Source of the DNA: Pseudomonadota bacterium
GTDB taxonomy: Bacteria > Pseudomonadota > Gammaproteobacteria > Burkholderiales > Sulfuricellaceae
Assembly: GCA_021783895.1 (NCBI GenBank)
Contig: JAJXTJ010000004.1
Coordinates: 1 to 11,749, forward strand
Length of the DNA stretch: 11,749 nucleotides
Reading direction: 5' to 3'
Shown here one piece after another: positions 6,651 to 11,749 of this stretch. Made by a program: the position numbers and the translations under genes. The notes beneath the pieces are model-generated. The model ran no database searches, was not told the DNA's origin, and saw nothing but the letters and a program-made list of their open reading frames with translations. The first letter of the stretch is position 1; each line of letters begins with the position of its first letter.

Positions 6651-7253
6651 ATGATGAGGCTCTACGAAGTTGCCCTGTCGGGCAATTGCCACAAGGTTCG
6701 ACTGCTGCTTTCGATGCTCGGCCTGCCATACGAAAGTGTGGCCGTCGACCTCGCCGCCGGCGAACAACGTACGCCCGCCTATCTTGCGCTTAACCCCTTC
6801 GGCGAAGTGCCGACACTGGTCGATGGCGACGTCGCGATCCGCGACAGCCAAGCCATCCTTGTCTACCTTGCCAGCCGCTATGGCGGCGAACGCTGGTGGC
6901 CACAGGATCCGGTTCGCCTGTCCAGAATCGTCGGTTGGCTATCGACAGCCGCCAACGAGATTGCAGCCGGACCGAACAGCCTGCGCCTGCATCGCAAGTG
7001 GGGACGATCAATCGACGTATCGCGAGCGGAAACCATCACCAAAAGAACGCTGAACGTGATCGAGCGGACGCTTGAAAACAATTGCTGGATAGCGGGAGAC
7101 GATGCGAGCATTGCCGATCTGGCCGTGTATCCCTATCTTGCGCTGTCGCCGGAGGGCGGCGTCGAGCTTGCGCCGTATCCGCACATCCTGCGCTGGTTCG
7201 GCGACATCCGTCTCCTCGAAGGCTACGTCACCATGCCGGGGGTGCGGAAATGA
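6651..7253 (+). CDS. Glutathione S-transferase family protein
   Basis: A 200-aa cytosolic GST. The N-terminal thioredoxin-like domain has the S10-G-N-C13 active-site region in MRLYEVALSGNCHKVRLLL, the glutathione-binding cis-proline motif NPFGEVPTL (48-56, Pro54) and the D65-S66 pair that contacts the gamma-glutamyl group. The C-terminal helical domain contains the folding motif SIADLAVYP (153-161). Family members conjugate glutathione to electrophiles or reduce disulfides or peroxides; the Ser/Cys site leaves the chemistry open. AGGAG ends 6 nt before the ATG at 6651, and an in-frame ATG follows directly, so the start could be one codon later. It follows the flavin reductase gene by 18 nt. 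Its stop codon overlaps the start of a broken HPP-family gene as ATGA. Confidence 0.93.
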   Translation: MMRLYEVALSGNCHKVRLLLSMLGLPYESVAVDLAAGEQRTPAYLALNPFGEVPTLVDGDVAIRDSQAILVYLASRYGGERWWPQDPVRLSRIVGWLSTAANEIAAGPNSLRLHRKWGRSIDVSRAETITKRTLNVIERTLENNCWIAGDDASIADLAVYPYLALSPEGGVELAPYPHILRWFGDIRLLEGYVTMPGVRK

Positions 7254-7550
7254 AGCTGTCGCCGTTCCCCTAGAAGCTCTGGGCCACCGGCGCGGTGGCG
7301 CCAGCGCGCCTCCCTCCGCAAAAACGCTGCTCGCCGGACTTGGCGGCATGCCGGCGATTTCCTGCTGGCAGTACTGACACAGTCAAGGCGGCCATCCCGG
7401 CCGCTGATGGCGCCGCTCGGTGCCTCGTGCTTCCTTGTTTTCGCGGTTCCCGAAAGACCCTTTGCGCAGACGCGGAGCCTCATCGGCGGCCACCTCGTAT
7501 CATCGACGGTGGGACTGACTAGGCTCGCCATCGCGGGTCCGGAAGGTTGG
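7250..7550 (+). pseudogene. Decayed and truncated HPP-family membrane protein gene
   Basis: HPP-family (integral membrane, possible transporter) sequence can be read across this stretch only by changing frame. It begins MKLSPFP at 7250 and meets a TAG at 7271, then continues KLWATGAVAPARLP in the same frame. It moves to a second frame for KTLLAGLGG (about 7320-7346) and to a third for LLAVLTQS and then LMAPLGASCFLVFAVPERPF and AQTRSLIGGHLVSSTVGL (about 7407-7520). The last part is the hallmark HPP segment (M-A-P-x-G-A-S ... A-Q-x-R-x-x-I-G-G-H). Similarity stops near 7550, where an unrelated minus-strand gene ends, so the 3' part is gone. The original start overlapped the GST stop (ATGA), so it was once the last gene of the AhpD/reductase/GST operon. 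A sequencing error could explain one shift, but not the stop, two shifts and the missing end together. The family call comes from remembered motifs. Confidence 0.75.
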
Positions 7551-7556
7551 GGCGAT

Positions 7557-7889
7557 TCAAAGTTCGACTTCGCGCCTCAATCGAGAGGGCGACTTTTTGT
7601 GCCGGGCCAGCAGCTTTAGCGTGCGGAAAGCAGCAACCCACCAAATTGCAAAGAAAACGCACCCGAGGACGATAAGGTAAGAACGTAATGGCGGGGCCAA
7701 AGCGGCAAGGATTGGTGCAGCGATGAACTCGCCGTGCCCTGGGACAACGATGAAGCCAAGACCTAACGCCAAGGACAAAGCCCTCAAATGCAGCTTTATT
7801 TGCGCAGATGAAATTGCTAGCGTAGCCCCCCAAATACTTGCGAACAAAATTGCGCCATAAAAGAAAACATGTAGTTGTTCTATGCGCAT
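7557..7889 (-). CDS. Small three-helix membrane protein, unknown function
   Basis: A 110-aa protein I do not recognise. Three hydrophobic segments are visible at about residues 7-28 (HVFFYGAILFASIWGATLAI), 38-62 (containing the polar break VVPGHGEF) and 69-90 (SYLIVLGCVFFAIWWVAAF). A strongly basic tail follows (RTLKLLARHKKSPSRLRRE), predicting a cytoplasmic C-terminus. The ribosome-binding site GGAGG lies about 6 nt before the ATG. It starts 45 bp downstream of the HxlR gene on the same strand, so the two may share a transcript. It ends where the HPP remnant breaks off, and the region looks like the join of two formerly separate segments. Confidence 0.7.
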   Translation of the reverse strand: MRIEQLHVFFYGAILFASIWGATLAISSAQIKLHLRALSLALGLGFIVVPGHGEFIAAPILAALAPPLRSYLIVLGCVFFAIWWVAAFRTLKLLARHKKSPSRLRREVEL

Positions 7890-7934
7890 TTCACCCTCCG
7901 CCGGCCGGGATCCAAGATCAAGTTTACGGGCACG

Positions 7935-8276
7935 TCATAGCTCACTTGCTATCTCACGCTGAAGCCCTTCAAGTTCATCCACAATGCGGATGAACTTTCT
8001 GCCGAACGCCGTCACCACATACTCGACACGCGGCGGAGACTCGTCATAGGACTGGCGTTCAAGGATGCCGAACTCCATGTTTCTTCGCAGGCATTCGTTG
8101 AGCACTTTCGTCGTCAGCCCCTCGACGCTGCGCACCATTTCGCCAGGCCGATTTATGCCGTTCGCCAAGAGTTGATAGACAGTCAAAGACCATTTGCAAC
8201 CGTAGATGGTTTCGACCATGCGCGCGCTTCGCTCGGGAGCGGATTTCCTGGAAAATTTTTTGTCCTGGTGGTTCAT
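7935..8276 (-). CDS. HxlR family transcriptional regulator
   Basis: A 113-aa winged-helix protein of the HxlR/YodB type. Characteristic parts are the helix-turn-helix lead YGCKWSLTVYQLLANGINRPGEM (where the family has GGKW..LI...L..G..RF.EL), then VEGLTTKVLNECLRRNMEFGILERQSYDESPPRVEYVVTAFGRKF. The last part holds the wing (the L..R.Y.E.PPRVEY.LT..G pattern). Several relatives sense quinones, aldehydes or diamide through an N-terminal Cys. Here the residue preceding the core is not a typical Cys-Pro; a Cys occurs in YGCKW instead. A GTG at 8303 would add 9 residues, but it lies inside a small palindrome and lacks a good ribosome-binding site, so the ATG at 8276 is preferred, with moderate confidence. 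It diverges from the SDR gene and probably controls it. Confidence 0.88.
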   Translation of the reverse strand: MNHQDKKFSRKSAPERSARMVETIYGCKWSLTVYQLLANGINRPGEMVRSVEGLTTKVLNECLRRNMEFGILERQSYDESPPRVEYVVTAFGRKFIRIVDELEGLQREIASEL

Positions 8277-8298
8277 CAACTTGCACCAATAAGTAAGT

Positions 8299-8316
8299 GG
8301 CACACCGATTTGTGCC
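8299..8316. promoter_or_regulatory. Inverted repeat upstream of the HxlR gene
   Basis: GGCACA (8299-8304) and TGTGCC (8311-8316) form a perfect 6-bp inverted repeat with a 6-bp centre. It lies 23 bp upstream of the preferred HxlR start and overlaps the alternative GTG start. Possible operator for autoregulation. Confidence 0.35.
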
Positions 8317-8320
8317 CGCT

Positions 8321-8349
8321 TTTCAGCAGGCCGGCGAATTCCCTACGCT
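8321..8349 (+). promoter_or_regulatory. Candidate sigma-70-type promoter for the SDR gene
   Basis: TTTCAG (8321-8326) and TACGCT (8344-8349) are 17 bp apart, the optimal spacing for -35 and -10 boxes, although both are imperfect. Initiation would fall within the inverted repeat at 8348-8370, so a bound repressor would block it. Weak by sequence alone. Confidence 0.35.
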
Positions 8350-8370
8350 GTAGTCTCCTTACAACTACAG
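8348..8370. promoter_or_regulatory. Probable HxlR operator in front of the SDR gene
   Basis: CTGTAGT (8348-8354) and ACTACAG (8364-8370) are perfect 7-bp inverted arms around a 9-bp centre. The site lies 15 bp before the SDR start codon and between the two divergent genes. HxlR-family dimers such as YodB bind dyads with TAGT/ACTA-type half sites of similar size, which fits. The link to this HxlR protein is inferred from position. Confidence 0.6.
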
Positions 8371-8385
8371 ACGAAAGGTAATCTG

Positions 8386-9153
8386 ATGGAAAATTTAGTA
8401 CATCCCCTGGCCATGATCGTTGGCGGCTCCAGCGGCATGGGGCTTGCAACCGCAAAGCGCCTTCTGAATCGCGGGATCAAAACCGTGATTGTGGGCAAAT
8501 CGCCCGACAAACTCGAAGCGGCAAAACGCGAGCTTTCTGGGTTTGGCGATGTTGAAACGCTCCAGGCAAACTTGTACGAAAAAGACGATGTGGCGCGCAT
8601 CGTTGCTTTTGCCGAAAACCGCGACAATCTTGTCAAATATCTGGTGAACGCAGCCGGCTATTTCAAGCCTACGCCATTCCTCGAGCACGAACCCGGAGAC
8701 TACGACACTTACCTCGATCTGAACCGCGCCATCTTTTTCATTTCCCAGGCCGTGGCCAGGAACATGGCTGCGAACGGTGGCGGTGCGATCGTGCATATCG
8801 GATCGATGTGGGCCAGACAAGCCATCAAGGCGACGCCTTCCTCTGCCTATTCGATGGCGAAAGCCGGGCTGCATGCGTTGACGCAGCATATGGCAATGGA
8901 ACTGGCCGACCACAACATTCGCGTCAATGCGGTTGCGCCGGCAGTGGTCAAAACTCCCATTTACGAGGCATTCATTGCCCCGGAAAAAATCGACGAAACG
9001 CTTGCCACCTTCAACGGTTTCCATCCCATTGGACGCATTGGCACACCGGAAGATGTCGCCAATACCATCGACTTTCTGCTCAGCGACGATGCCAGTTGGG
9101 TGACCGGCGCGATCTGGGATGTCGACGGAGGTGTAATCGCCGGGCGCAACTAG
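8386..9153 (+). CDS. Short-chain dehydrogenase/reductase (SDR) family oxidoreductase
   Basis: A 255-aa classical SDR with a Rossmann fold. The cofactor loop is GGSSGMG (13-19), the usual TGxxxGxG with Gly replacing Thr. The NAAG motif is at 88-91 and the catalytic tetrad is N113, S140, Y155 and K159 (YSMAK). The [11 protein letters not shown] segment (181-191) takes the place of the common PG motif. The C-terminus [16 protein letters not shown] is standard. It would reduce or oxidise a carbonyl or alcohol with NAD(P)(H); the substrate cannot be told. The start at 8386 has AAAGG about 7 nt upstream. It diverges from an HxlR regulator and has an inverted repeat in its promoter. This pairing is frequent for regulators that respond to reactive carbonyls or quinones, so such a role is plausible. 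Confidence 0.93.
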   Translation: MENLVHPLAMIVGGSSGMGLATAKRLLNRGIKTVIVGKSPDKLEAAKRELSGFGDVETLQANLYEKDDVARIVAFAENRDNLVKYLVNAAGYFKPTPFLEHEPGDYDTYLDLNRAIFFISQAVARNMAANGGGAIVHIGSMWARQAIKATPSSAYSMAKAGLHALTQHMAMELADHNIRVNAVAPAVVKTPIYEAFIAPEKIDETLATFNGFHPIGRIGTPEDVANTIDFLLSDDASWVTGAIWDVDGGVIAGRN

Positions 9154-9172
9154 CGGCACCGCCGGGATGCTT

Positions 9173-9199
9173 CCGGGGTGCTTTCATGTTGCACCCCGG
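9173..9199. terminator. Strong hairpin between the convergent SDR and glutaredoxin genes
   Basis: CCGGGGTGC (9173-9181) and GCACCCCGG (9191-9199) make a perfect 9-bp stem with a 9-nt loop. It lies 20 bp after the SDR stop and 56 bp after the end of the convergent glutaredoxin gene, so it could end both transcripts. No good T-run follows on either strand, which weakens the intrinsic-terminator call. Confidence 0.5.
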
Positions 9200-9254
9200 C
9201 AGGTTCAGACTGGCCCCGTCGAAGCAGACTGAGGGATTGCGTCCCTGACGGAGG

Positions 9255-9503
9255 CTAGGCAAGGCGGTCGAGTTCGCCCAGCGCACTCAGTTTCGCCAAA
9301 TCAGTAAAACCGCCGACAAATCGCTCGTTTATGAAAATCTGCGGCACGGTGCGAAATCCGGTCTGCGCTGTCAGGTTAGCTTCGATGTCAGGATCCGAGC
9401 CGAGGTCTATTTCTTCGTAGGCAAGTCCCTTTCTTTGCAACAGCTGCTTCGCCTGGGCGCAGTACGCACAGGATTTCTTTGTGTGAAGTCTGATAGTGGC
9501 CAT
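9255..9503 (-). CDS. Glutaredoxin (GrxC-like, CAYC active site)
   Basis: An 82-aa dithiol glutaredoxin, a cytoplasmic enzyme that uses glutathione to reduce disulfides. The active site is C12-A-Y-C15 rather than the usual CPYC. The cis-proline motif TVP is at 52-54 and the glutathione-binding GGF-TDL at 64-69, where many relatives have GGCDDL. The length is that of bacterial GrxC proteins. A 9-codon upstream extension exists, but the ATG at 9503 follows GAGGA by about 6 nt and starts at the normal first beta strand (MATIRLHT), so it is chosen. It lies 52 bp downstream of the exported cupredoxin-like gene on the same strand and could be co-transcribed with it. It converges on the SDR gene. Confidence 0.93.
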   Translation of the reverse strand: MATIRLHTKKSCAYCAQAKQLLQRKGLAYEEIDLGSDPDIEANLTAQTGFRTVPQIFINERFVGGFTDLAKLSALGELDRLA

Positions 9504-9555
9504 GTTTTCCTCGTTTAAGTGGCAGTACACCAGGCCGCGACGTGCGGCCTTGTGT

Positions 9556-9930
9556 TTACTTCGCGCTTACGTTCTCCACCTCATACCAGGGCGTAGGGTT
9601 GATGGGGCAACGGTAACGGAAACCGTTTTCAGTAATGTTGACCTCGCTCGTGCCGGTCTTGCCCGGCTCCAGCGGAAACATGTCCAGAACCTTGTGCGTG
9701 GTGAAGTCCTGAATCTGGAAGCCAACCATCTTGTTGGTCTTGTTGGAGACAACAAAACGGTATTTACCGGGTTTGAGTCCGGCCAAAGTCTCCTCTGCGG
9801 AAAAGTAGCCGCCATACTGGTCGAGATGGATTGTGGTCACACCGTTCTGGGTGACCGGCGTGGCCGCGAATGTGAACGTGGATACCAGCAGGAGGCTGCC
9901 AGCCAGGACGGTGTTTAAAGTCTTTTTCAT
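9556..9930 (-). CDS. Predicted exported protein, cupredoxin-like fold (uncertain)
   Basis: A 124-aa protein with a typical signal peptide (MKKTLNTVLAGSLLLVSTFTFA, cleavage near 22/23), so probably periplasmic. The mature part of about 100 aa alternates predicted beta strands: GLKPGKYRFVVSNKTNKMVGFQIQD (51-75) and LEPGKTGTSEVNITENGFRYRCPINPTPW (87-115). The pattern of PGKYRF-V-SN, a late PGKTG turn and a terminal Y-x-C-P motif resembles plastocyanin-like (cupredoxin) domains. The only Cys is C108, and a full set of copper ligands (two His, Cys, Met) is not evident, so it may not bind copper. A GGAG lies 9-10 nt before the ATG. It diverges from a cupin-type AraC regulator, with palindromes between them, and sits before a glutaredoxin gene. 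The fold call is an inference from sequence pattern. Confidence 0.72.
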   Translation of the reverse strand: MKKTLNTVLAGSLLLVSTFTFAATPVTQNGVTTIHLDQYGGYFSAEETLAGLKPGKYRFVVSNKTNKMVGFQIQDFTTHKVLDMFPLEPGKTGTSEVNITENGFRYRCPINPTPWYEVENVSAK

Positions 9931-9951
9931 GATCTAAGGCTCCGAAAATTT

Positions 9952-9969
9952 CACGGTGAGATTACCGTG
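9952..9969. promoter_or_regulatory. 18-bp palindrome upstream of the exported cupredoxin-like gene
   Basis: CACGGT (9952-9957) and ACCGTG (9964-9969) are perfect inverted arms around a 6-bp centre, 21 bp before the minus-strand start codon at 9930. The position suits an operator or a leader hairpin for that gene. No regulator can be assigned from sequence. Confidence 0.45.
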
Positions 9970-9995
9970 CAGACAGAATAAACAAATCTTCCGAT

Positions 9996-10043
9996 ACTAT
10001 TAATGACGAATAGTCCGTATATTTTGATTATTCGTACTATTCG
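9996..10043. promoter_or_regulatory. Three ACTATT elements in the exported protein / AraC divergent region
   Basis: ACTATT occurs at 9996-10001 (plus), 10009-10014 (as AATAGT, so minus) and 10036-10041 (plus). The last two extend to the 8-bp inverted pair CGAATAGT (10007-10014) and ACTATTCG (10036-10043). The final copy ends 2 bp before the ATG of the AraC-type gene, so bound protein would directly block it. Repeated half sites of this kind are expected for AraC-family binding; assignment is by position. Confidence 0.5.
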
Positions 10044-10045
10044 CC

Positions 10046-10954
10046 ATGATCATGGATGCCCTAACCGACGTACTTCGGCTGCTTCGCCTGCGCACCAATA
10101 TCTTCTTGCACTCCAGTTTCTGCGGTGTCTGGGCGGTGGATACGTCCGGGCAGAAAAAGGCGACCTTTCATGTAGTGGCGCATGGCGACTGCTGGCTGCA
10201 CTTTGCAAGCGGTGAAACGCCTATCCCGCTTCAGGCTGGCGATCTTCTGGTGCTGCCCCGGGACAAGCCCCATCGAATTTCAAGTTTGGCCACGCCGCCC
10301 GGACCGGACGTTCCGCTCAACCGGCCCTCGGCGAATGATGGTTCGATCCATTCCACAGGCCTGATCTGCGGCTATTTCGAATTCGAATCGAGAGCGTGGA
10401 ATCCGATCATCGAAGCGCTTCCCGAGGCTATCGTTCTGCGCAAGGCCGGGGACGCCAGTTCCAAATCCGTGGACACGCTCATCCGGCTGATGGTTGATGA
10501 AGCTGCTCAAGCGCAATCCGGCGGCGACGTAATGCTGGATCGACTGGGTGATGCCTTGTTCATCCTGGTGGTGCGCACGGTCATGCAGCGCACGTCACTC
10601 GACGGCGGCTATCTGACGGCGCTGGCGGACCGGAAACTTGGCCTGGCCTTTCGTGCCATGCATGCCGAACCGTTCCGACCCTGGACGCTGGGCACGCTGG
10701 GGCGTGCGGCGGGCATGTCGCGTTCCGCCTTCGCCAACCGCTTCCATCAGAAAGTCGGCATGACACCGCTGAATTATCTGACGCGCTGGCGCATGCAACT
10801 CGCGCGCGAATGGTTAAACGATCCCAGTCTCGCCATGATCGACATAGCAGAGCGCGTCGGCTACGCCAGTGAGGCCTCCTTCAGCCGGGCTTTTAAACGC
10901 GAGTTCGGCCTCACGCCGGGAACTAGCCGCAGCCTGTCGCGGCACAAAAGATGA
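10046..10954 (+). CDS. AraC family transcriptional regulator with N-terminal cupin domain
   Basis: A 302-aa regulator. The N-terminal half is a cupin_6-type AraC sensor (MDALTDVLRLLRL lead, then FHVVAHGDCWLHF-GE-PIPLQAGDLLVLPRDKPHRI, about residues 47-85). The C-terminal 100 residues are the AraC double helix-turn-helix: LGRAAGMSRSAFANRFHQKVGMTPLNYL and IDIAERVGYASEASFSRAFKREFGLTPG. Length is normal. No clear ribosome-binding site precedes the ATG at 10046. An ATG two codons later (10052) gives the N-terminus MDALTDVLRLL usual for this subfamily, so it may be the true start. A repeat element abuts the start, which suggests autoregulation. It diverges from the exported cupredoxin-like gene and converges on the TetR gene. 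Relatives commonly regulate an adjacent oxidoreductase or stress gene; the ligand is unknown. Confidence 0.92.
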   Translation: MIMDALTDVLRLLRLRTNIFLHSSFCGVWAVDTSGQKKATFHVVAHGDCWLHFASGETPIPLQAGDLLVLPRDKPHRISSLATPPGPDVPLNRPSANDGSIHSTGLICGYFEFESRAWNPIIEALPEAIVLRKAGDASSKSVDTLIRLMVDEAAQAQSGGDVMLDRLGDALFILVVRTVMQRTSLDGGYLTALADRKLGLAFRAMHAEPFRPWTLGTLGRAAGMSRSAFANRFHQKVGMTPLNYLTRWRMQLAREWLNDPSLAMIDIAERVGYASEASFSRAFKREFGLTPGTSRSLSRHKR

Positions 10955-10999
10955 CAGCATGGTTACCTGAACTTGTAGGGGATACCGAGTCCCGCCATT

Positions 11000-11566
11000 T
11001 CATTTAGTCAGCAAAGCCTTCAGGAGCCTGTTCAGCACATGAAGTGCGCGTTCAGGTGATTGATCGAACTGTGCCCGAATGATTGCCCCGTCAACAGCCA
11101 TGGCTACCGCCTGCGCATCGTCCACACGATGCCTTGAGGGTGGTAGCAAATGCCCTATGACCTCCGTCATTTCCTGCTTGTGGCGTCGCGAAATCTCCAC
11201 GACTTCGGGCAAAACTGCGCCCAGCTCTCCAACACTGTTGATGAAGGCGCACCCACGAAAACCATCGTCGTTGAACCACTCGCTTAAGGCCGGCATGAGG
11301 GCATTCAAGTCATTACCATGACGATGCAGCGCATCGACAAACCATTCCATCCAGCGCCGATGCCGGTACTCCAGGAACTGGCGGATGAGGTCATTCTTGC
11401 TGGGGAAGTGTCGATAGAACGTAACTTTGGTGACACCTGATTCAGCGATCACCCGATCAATCCCTGTCGCGCGGATGCCATCGCGATAGAAGAGATCATG
11501 CGCGGTTAGCAGAATACGTTCGCGTGCGGGGAGCGTGGACGAGACGCGGGTCTTGTTTGTTTGCAT
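11000..11566 (-). CDS. TetR family transcriptional regulator
   Basis: A 188-aa TetR-type repressor. The N-terminal helix-turn-helix is clear: RERILLTAHDLFYRDGIRATGIDRVIAESGVTKVTFYRHFPSKNDLIRQFLEYR (about residues 16-69). The C-terminal helical ligand domain contains the FRGCAFINSVGEL stretch typical of one common TetR subgroup. A TTG 6 codons upstream (11584) would lie inside an operator-like palindrome, so the ATG at 11566 is preferred, although no good ribosome-binding site is visible. It diverges from a DUF1348 gene, with two matching palindromes in the gap, so it probably represses that gene and itself. The stop is 45 bp from the end of the convergent AraC-type gene. The ligand is unknown. 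Confidence 0.93.
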   Translation of the reverse strand: MQTNKTRVSSTLPARERILLTAHDLFYRDGIRATGIDRVIAESGVTKVTFYRHFPSKNDLIRQFLEYRHRRWMEWFVDALHRHGNDLNALMPALSEWFNDDGFRGCAFINSVGELGAVLPEVVEISRRHKQEMTEVIGHLLPPSRHRVDDAQAVAMAVDGAIIRAQFDQSPERALHVLNRLLKALLTK

Positions 11567-11576
11567 TTTTTTGATT

Positions 11577-11594
11577 GTAGACAAGTCTGTCCAC
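11577..11594. promoter_or_regulatory. TetR operator copy 1 (imperfect)
   Basis: GTAGACA-N4-TGTCCAC, with one mismatch between the arms, lies 10 bp upstream of the TetR start. It has the same core and the same 4-bp centre as the perfect site at 11611. Binding here would shut off the TetR gene. Confidence 0.7.
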
Positions 11595-11610
11595 CAAAGG
11601 TAGAGTCACC

Positions 11611-11634
11611 GATGTAGACAACTCTGTCTACATC
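11611..11634. promoter_or_regulatory. TetR operator copy 2 (perfect 24-bp palindrome)
   Basis: GATGTAGACA-N4-TGTCTACATC has perfect 10-bp arms and lies 23 bp before the DUF1348 start codon. The TAGACA-N4-TGTCTA core resembles sites known for TetR repressors of the NemR type. Its centre is 37 bp from that of copy 1. Position between the two divergent genes and repetition make operator function likely. Confidence 0.8.
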
Positions 11635-11657
11635 ACTTTTGAGGATTGATTTGAATT

Positions 11658-11749
11658 ATGGAAACCAAACCCCCGCTTCCCCCTTTTACACATGAAACCG
11701 CCATCCAGAAAGTGCGCATGGCTGAGGATGCCTGGAACACACGCGAGAT
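11658..11749 (+). CDS. DUF1348 / NTF2-like family protein (3'-truncated by window edge)
   Basis: Only the first 30 residues are present: [20 protein letters not shown] followed by [10 protein letters not shown]. This matches the highly conserved N-terminus of the DUF1348 family (PPFT.ETA..KVR.AEDAWN.RD), small proteins of about 150 aa with the NTF2/SnoaL-like cone-shaped fold and no settled function. GAGGA lies 12 nt upstream, rather far for a ribosome-binding site, so initiation may be weak. The gene diverges from a TetR regulator and carries a perfect palindrome in its promoter, so it is probably the repressed target. The family call rests on a short fragment, but that fragment is distinctive. 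Confidence 0.8.
   Translation, partial: METKPPLPPFTHETAIQKVRMAEDAWNTRE

Noticed and set aside
7283..7299. Perfect 7-bp hairpin GCCACCG-GCG-CGGTGGC as a terminator after the GST gene
   Set aside because: It lies within the coding remnant of the HPP gene and has no T-run, so it is more likely incidental GC-rich coding sequence.
8395..9159. A 254-codon minus-strand open frame opposite the SDR gene
   Set aside because: It is almost coextensive with a well-supported SDR on the other strand and its product has no domain signature.
11567..11584. TTG start extending the TetR protein by 6 residues
   Set aside because: It would place the start inside operator copy 1. The ATG at 11566 is a more ordinary start and keeps the helix-turn-helix complete.

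Overview
The window is GC-rich, densely packed bacterial chromosome. The gene set (G6PDH and glucokinase overlapping, DUF2798, a TVP38-type membrane protein, and several LysR, HxlR, AraC and TetR regulators, each next to a redox or stress-type gene) suggests a proteobacterium. Protein style points to Betaproteobacteria, but this is an impression and not a database result. I see no rRNA, tRNA, CRISPR array, insertion sequence or phage gene.

Layout. (1) Positions 2-2212, plus strand: the end of zwf (G6PDH), glk (glucokinase) and a small DUF2798 membrane protein, joined by 8-nt and 4-nt overlaps, so probably one transcript. (2) 2220-2915, minus: a TVP38/TMEM64 (VTT/SNARE-associated) membrane protein that converges on that operon. 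(3) 3029-3334, minus: a 101-aa predicted exported protein with three copies of a GW[DE]V[FY] / GAGE repeat. It follows an AT-rich leader full of dyad symmetries (3365-3462), and I do not recognise it. (4) 3712-7253: a LysR regulator (minus), divergent from an AhpD/CMD-like protein, a two-domain PNPOx-like/FAD-NAD(P)H reductase fusion and a glutathione S-transferase (plus). The GST stop codon overlaps the start of a decayed HPP-family membrane gene (7250 to about 7550). (5) 7557-9153: a small three-helix membrane protein and an HxlR regulator (minus), divergent from a short-chain dehydrogenase (plus), with a perfect inverted repeat just upstream of the dehydrogenase. (6) 9255-9503 and 9556-9930, minus: a glutaredoxin and an exported cupredoxin-like protein. 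They diverge from a cupin/AraC regulator (10046-10954, plus); the gap between holds an 18-bp palindrome and three ACTATT elements. (7) 11000-11566, minus: a TetR regulator, divergent from the start of a DUF1348/NTF2-fold gene (11658 to the window end), with two matching palindromes between them.

How it fits together. After the central sugar genes the window becomes a patchwork of small regulator-plus-enzyme modules. Four regulators from four families each sit divergently beside a redox, detoxification or stress-type gene (AhpD-like, flavin reductase and GST; SDR; exported protein with glutaredoxin; DUF1348). This suggests a chromosomal region that gathers electrophile, quinone or peroxide response modules. 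The inducers and substrates cannot be read from the sequence. The parts that look least described are the exported GW-repeat protein with its structured leader, and the AhpD-like / PNPOx-reductase / GST operon with its broken HPP gene.
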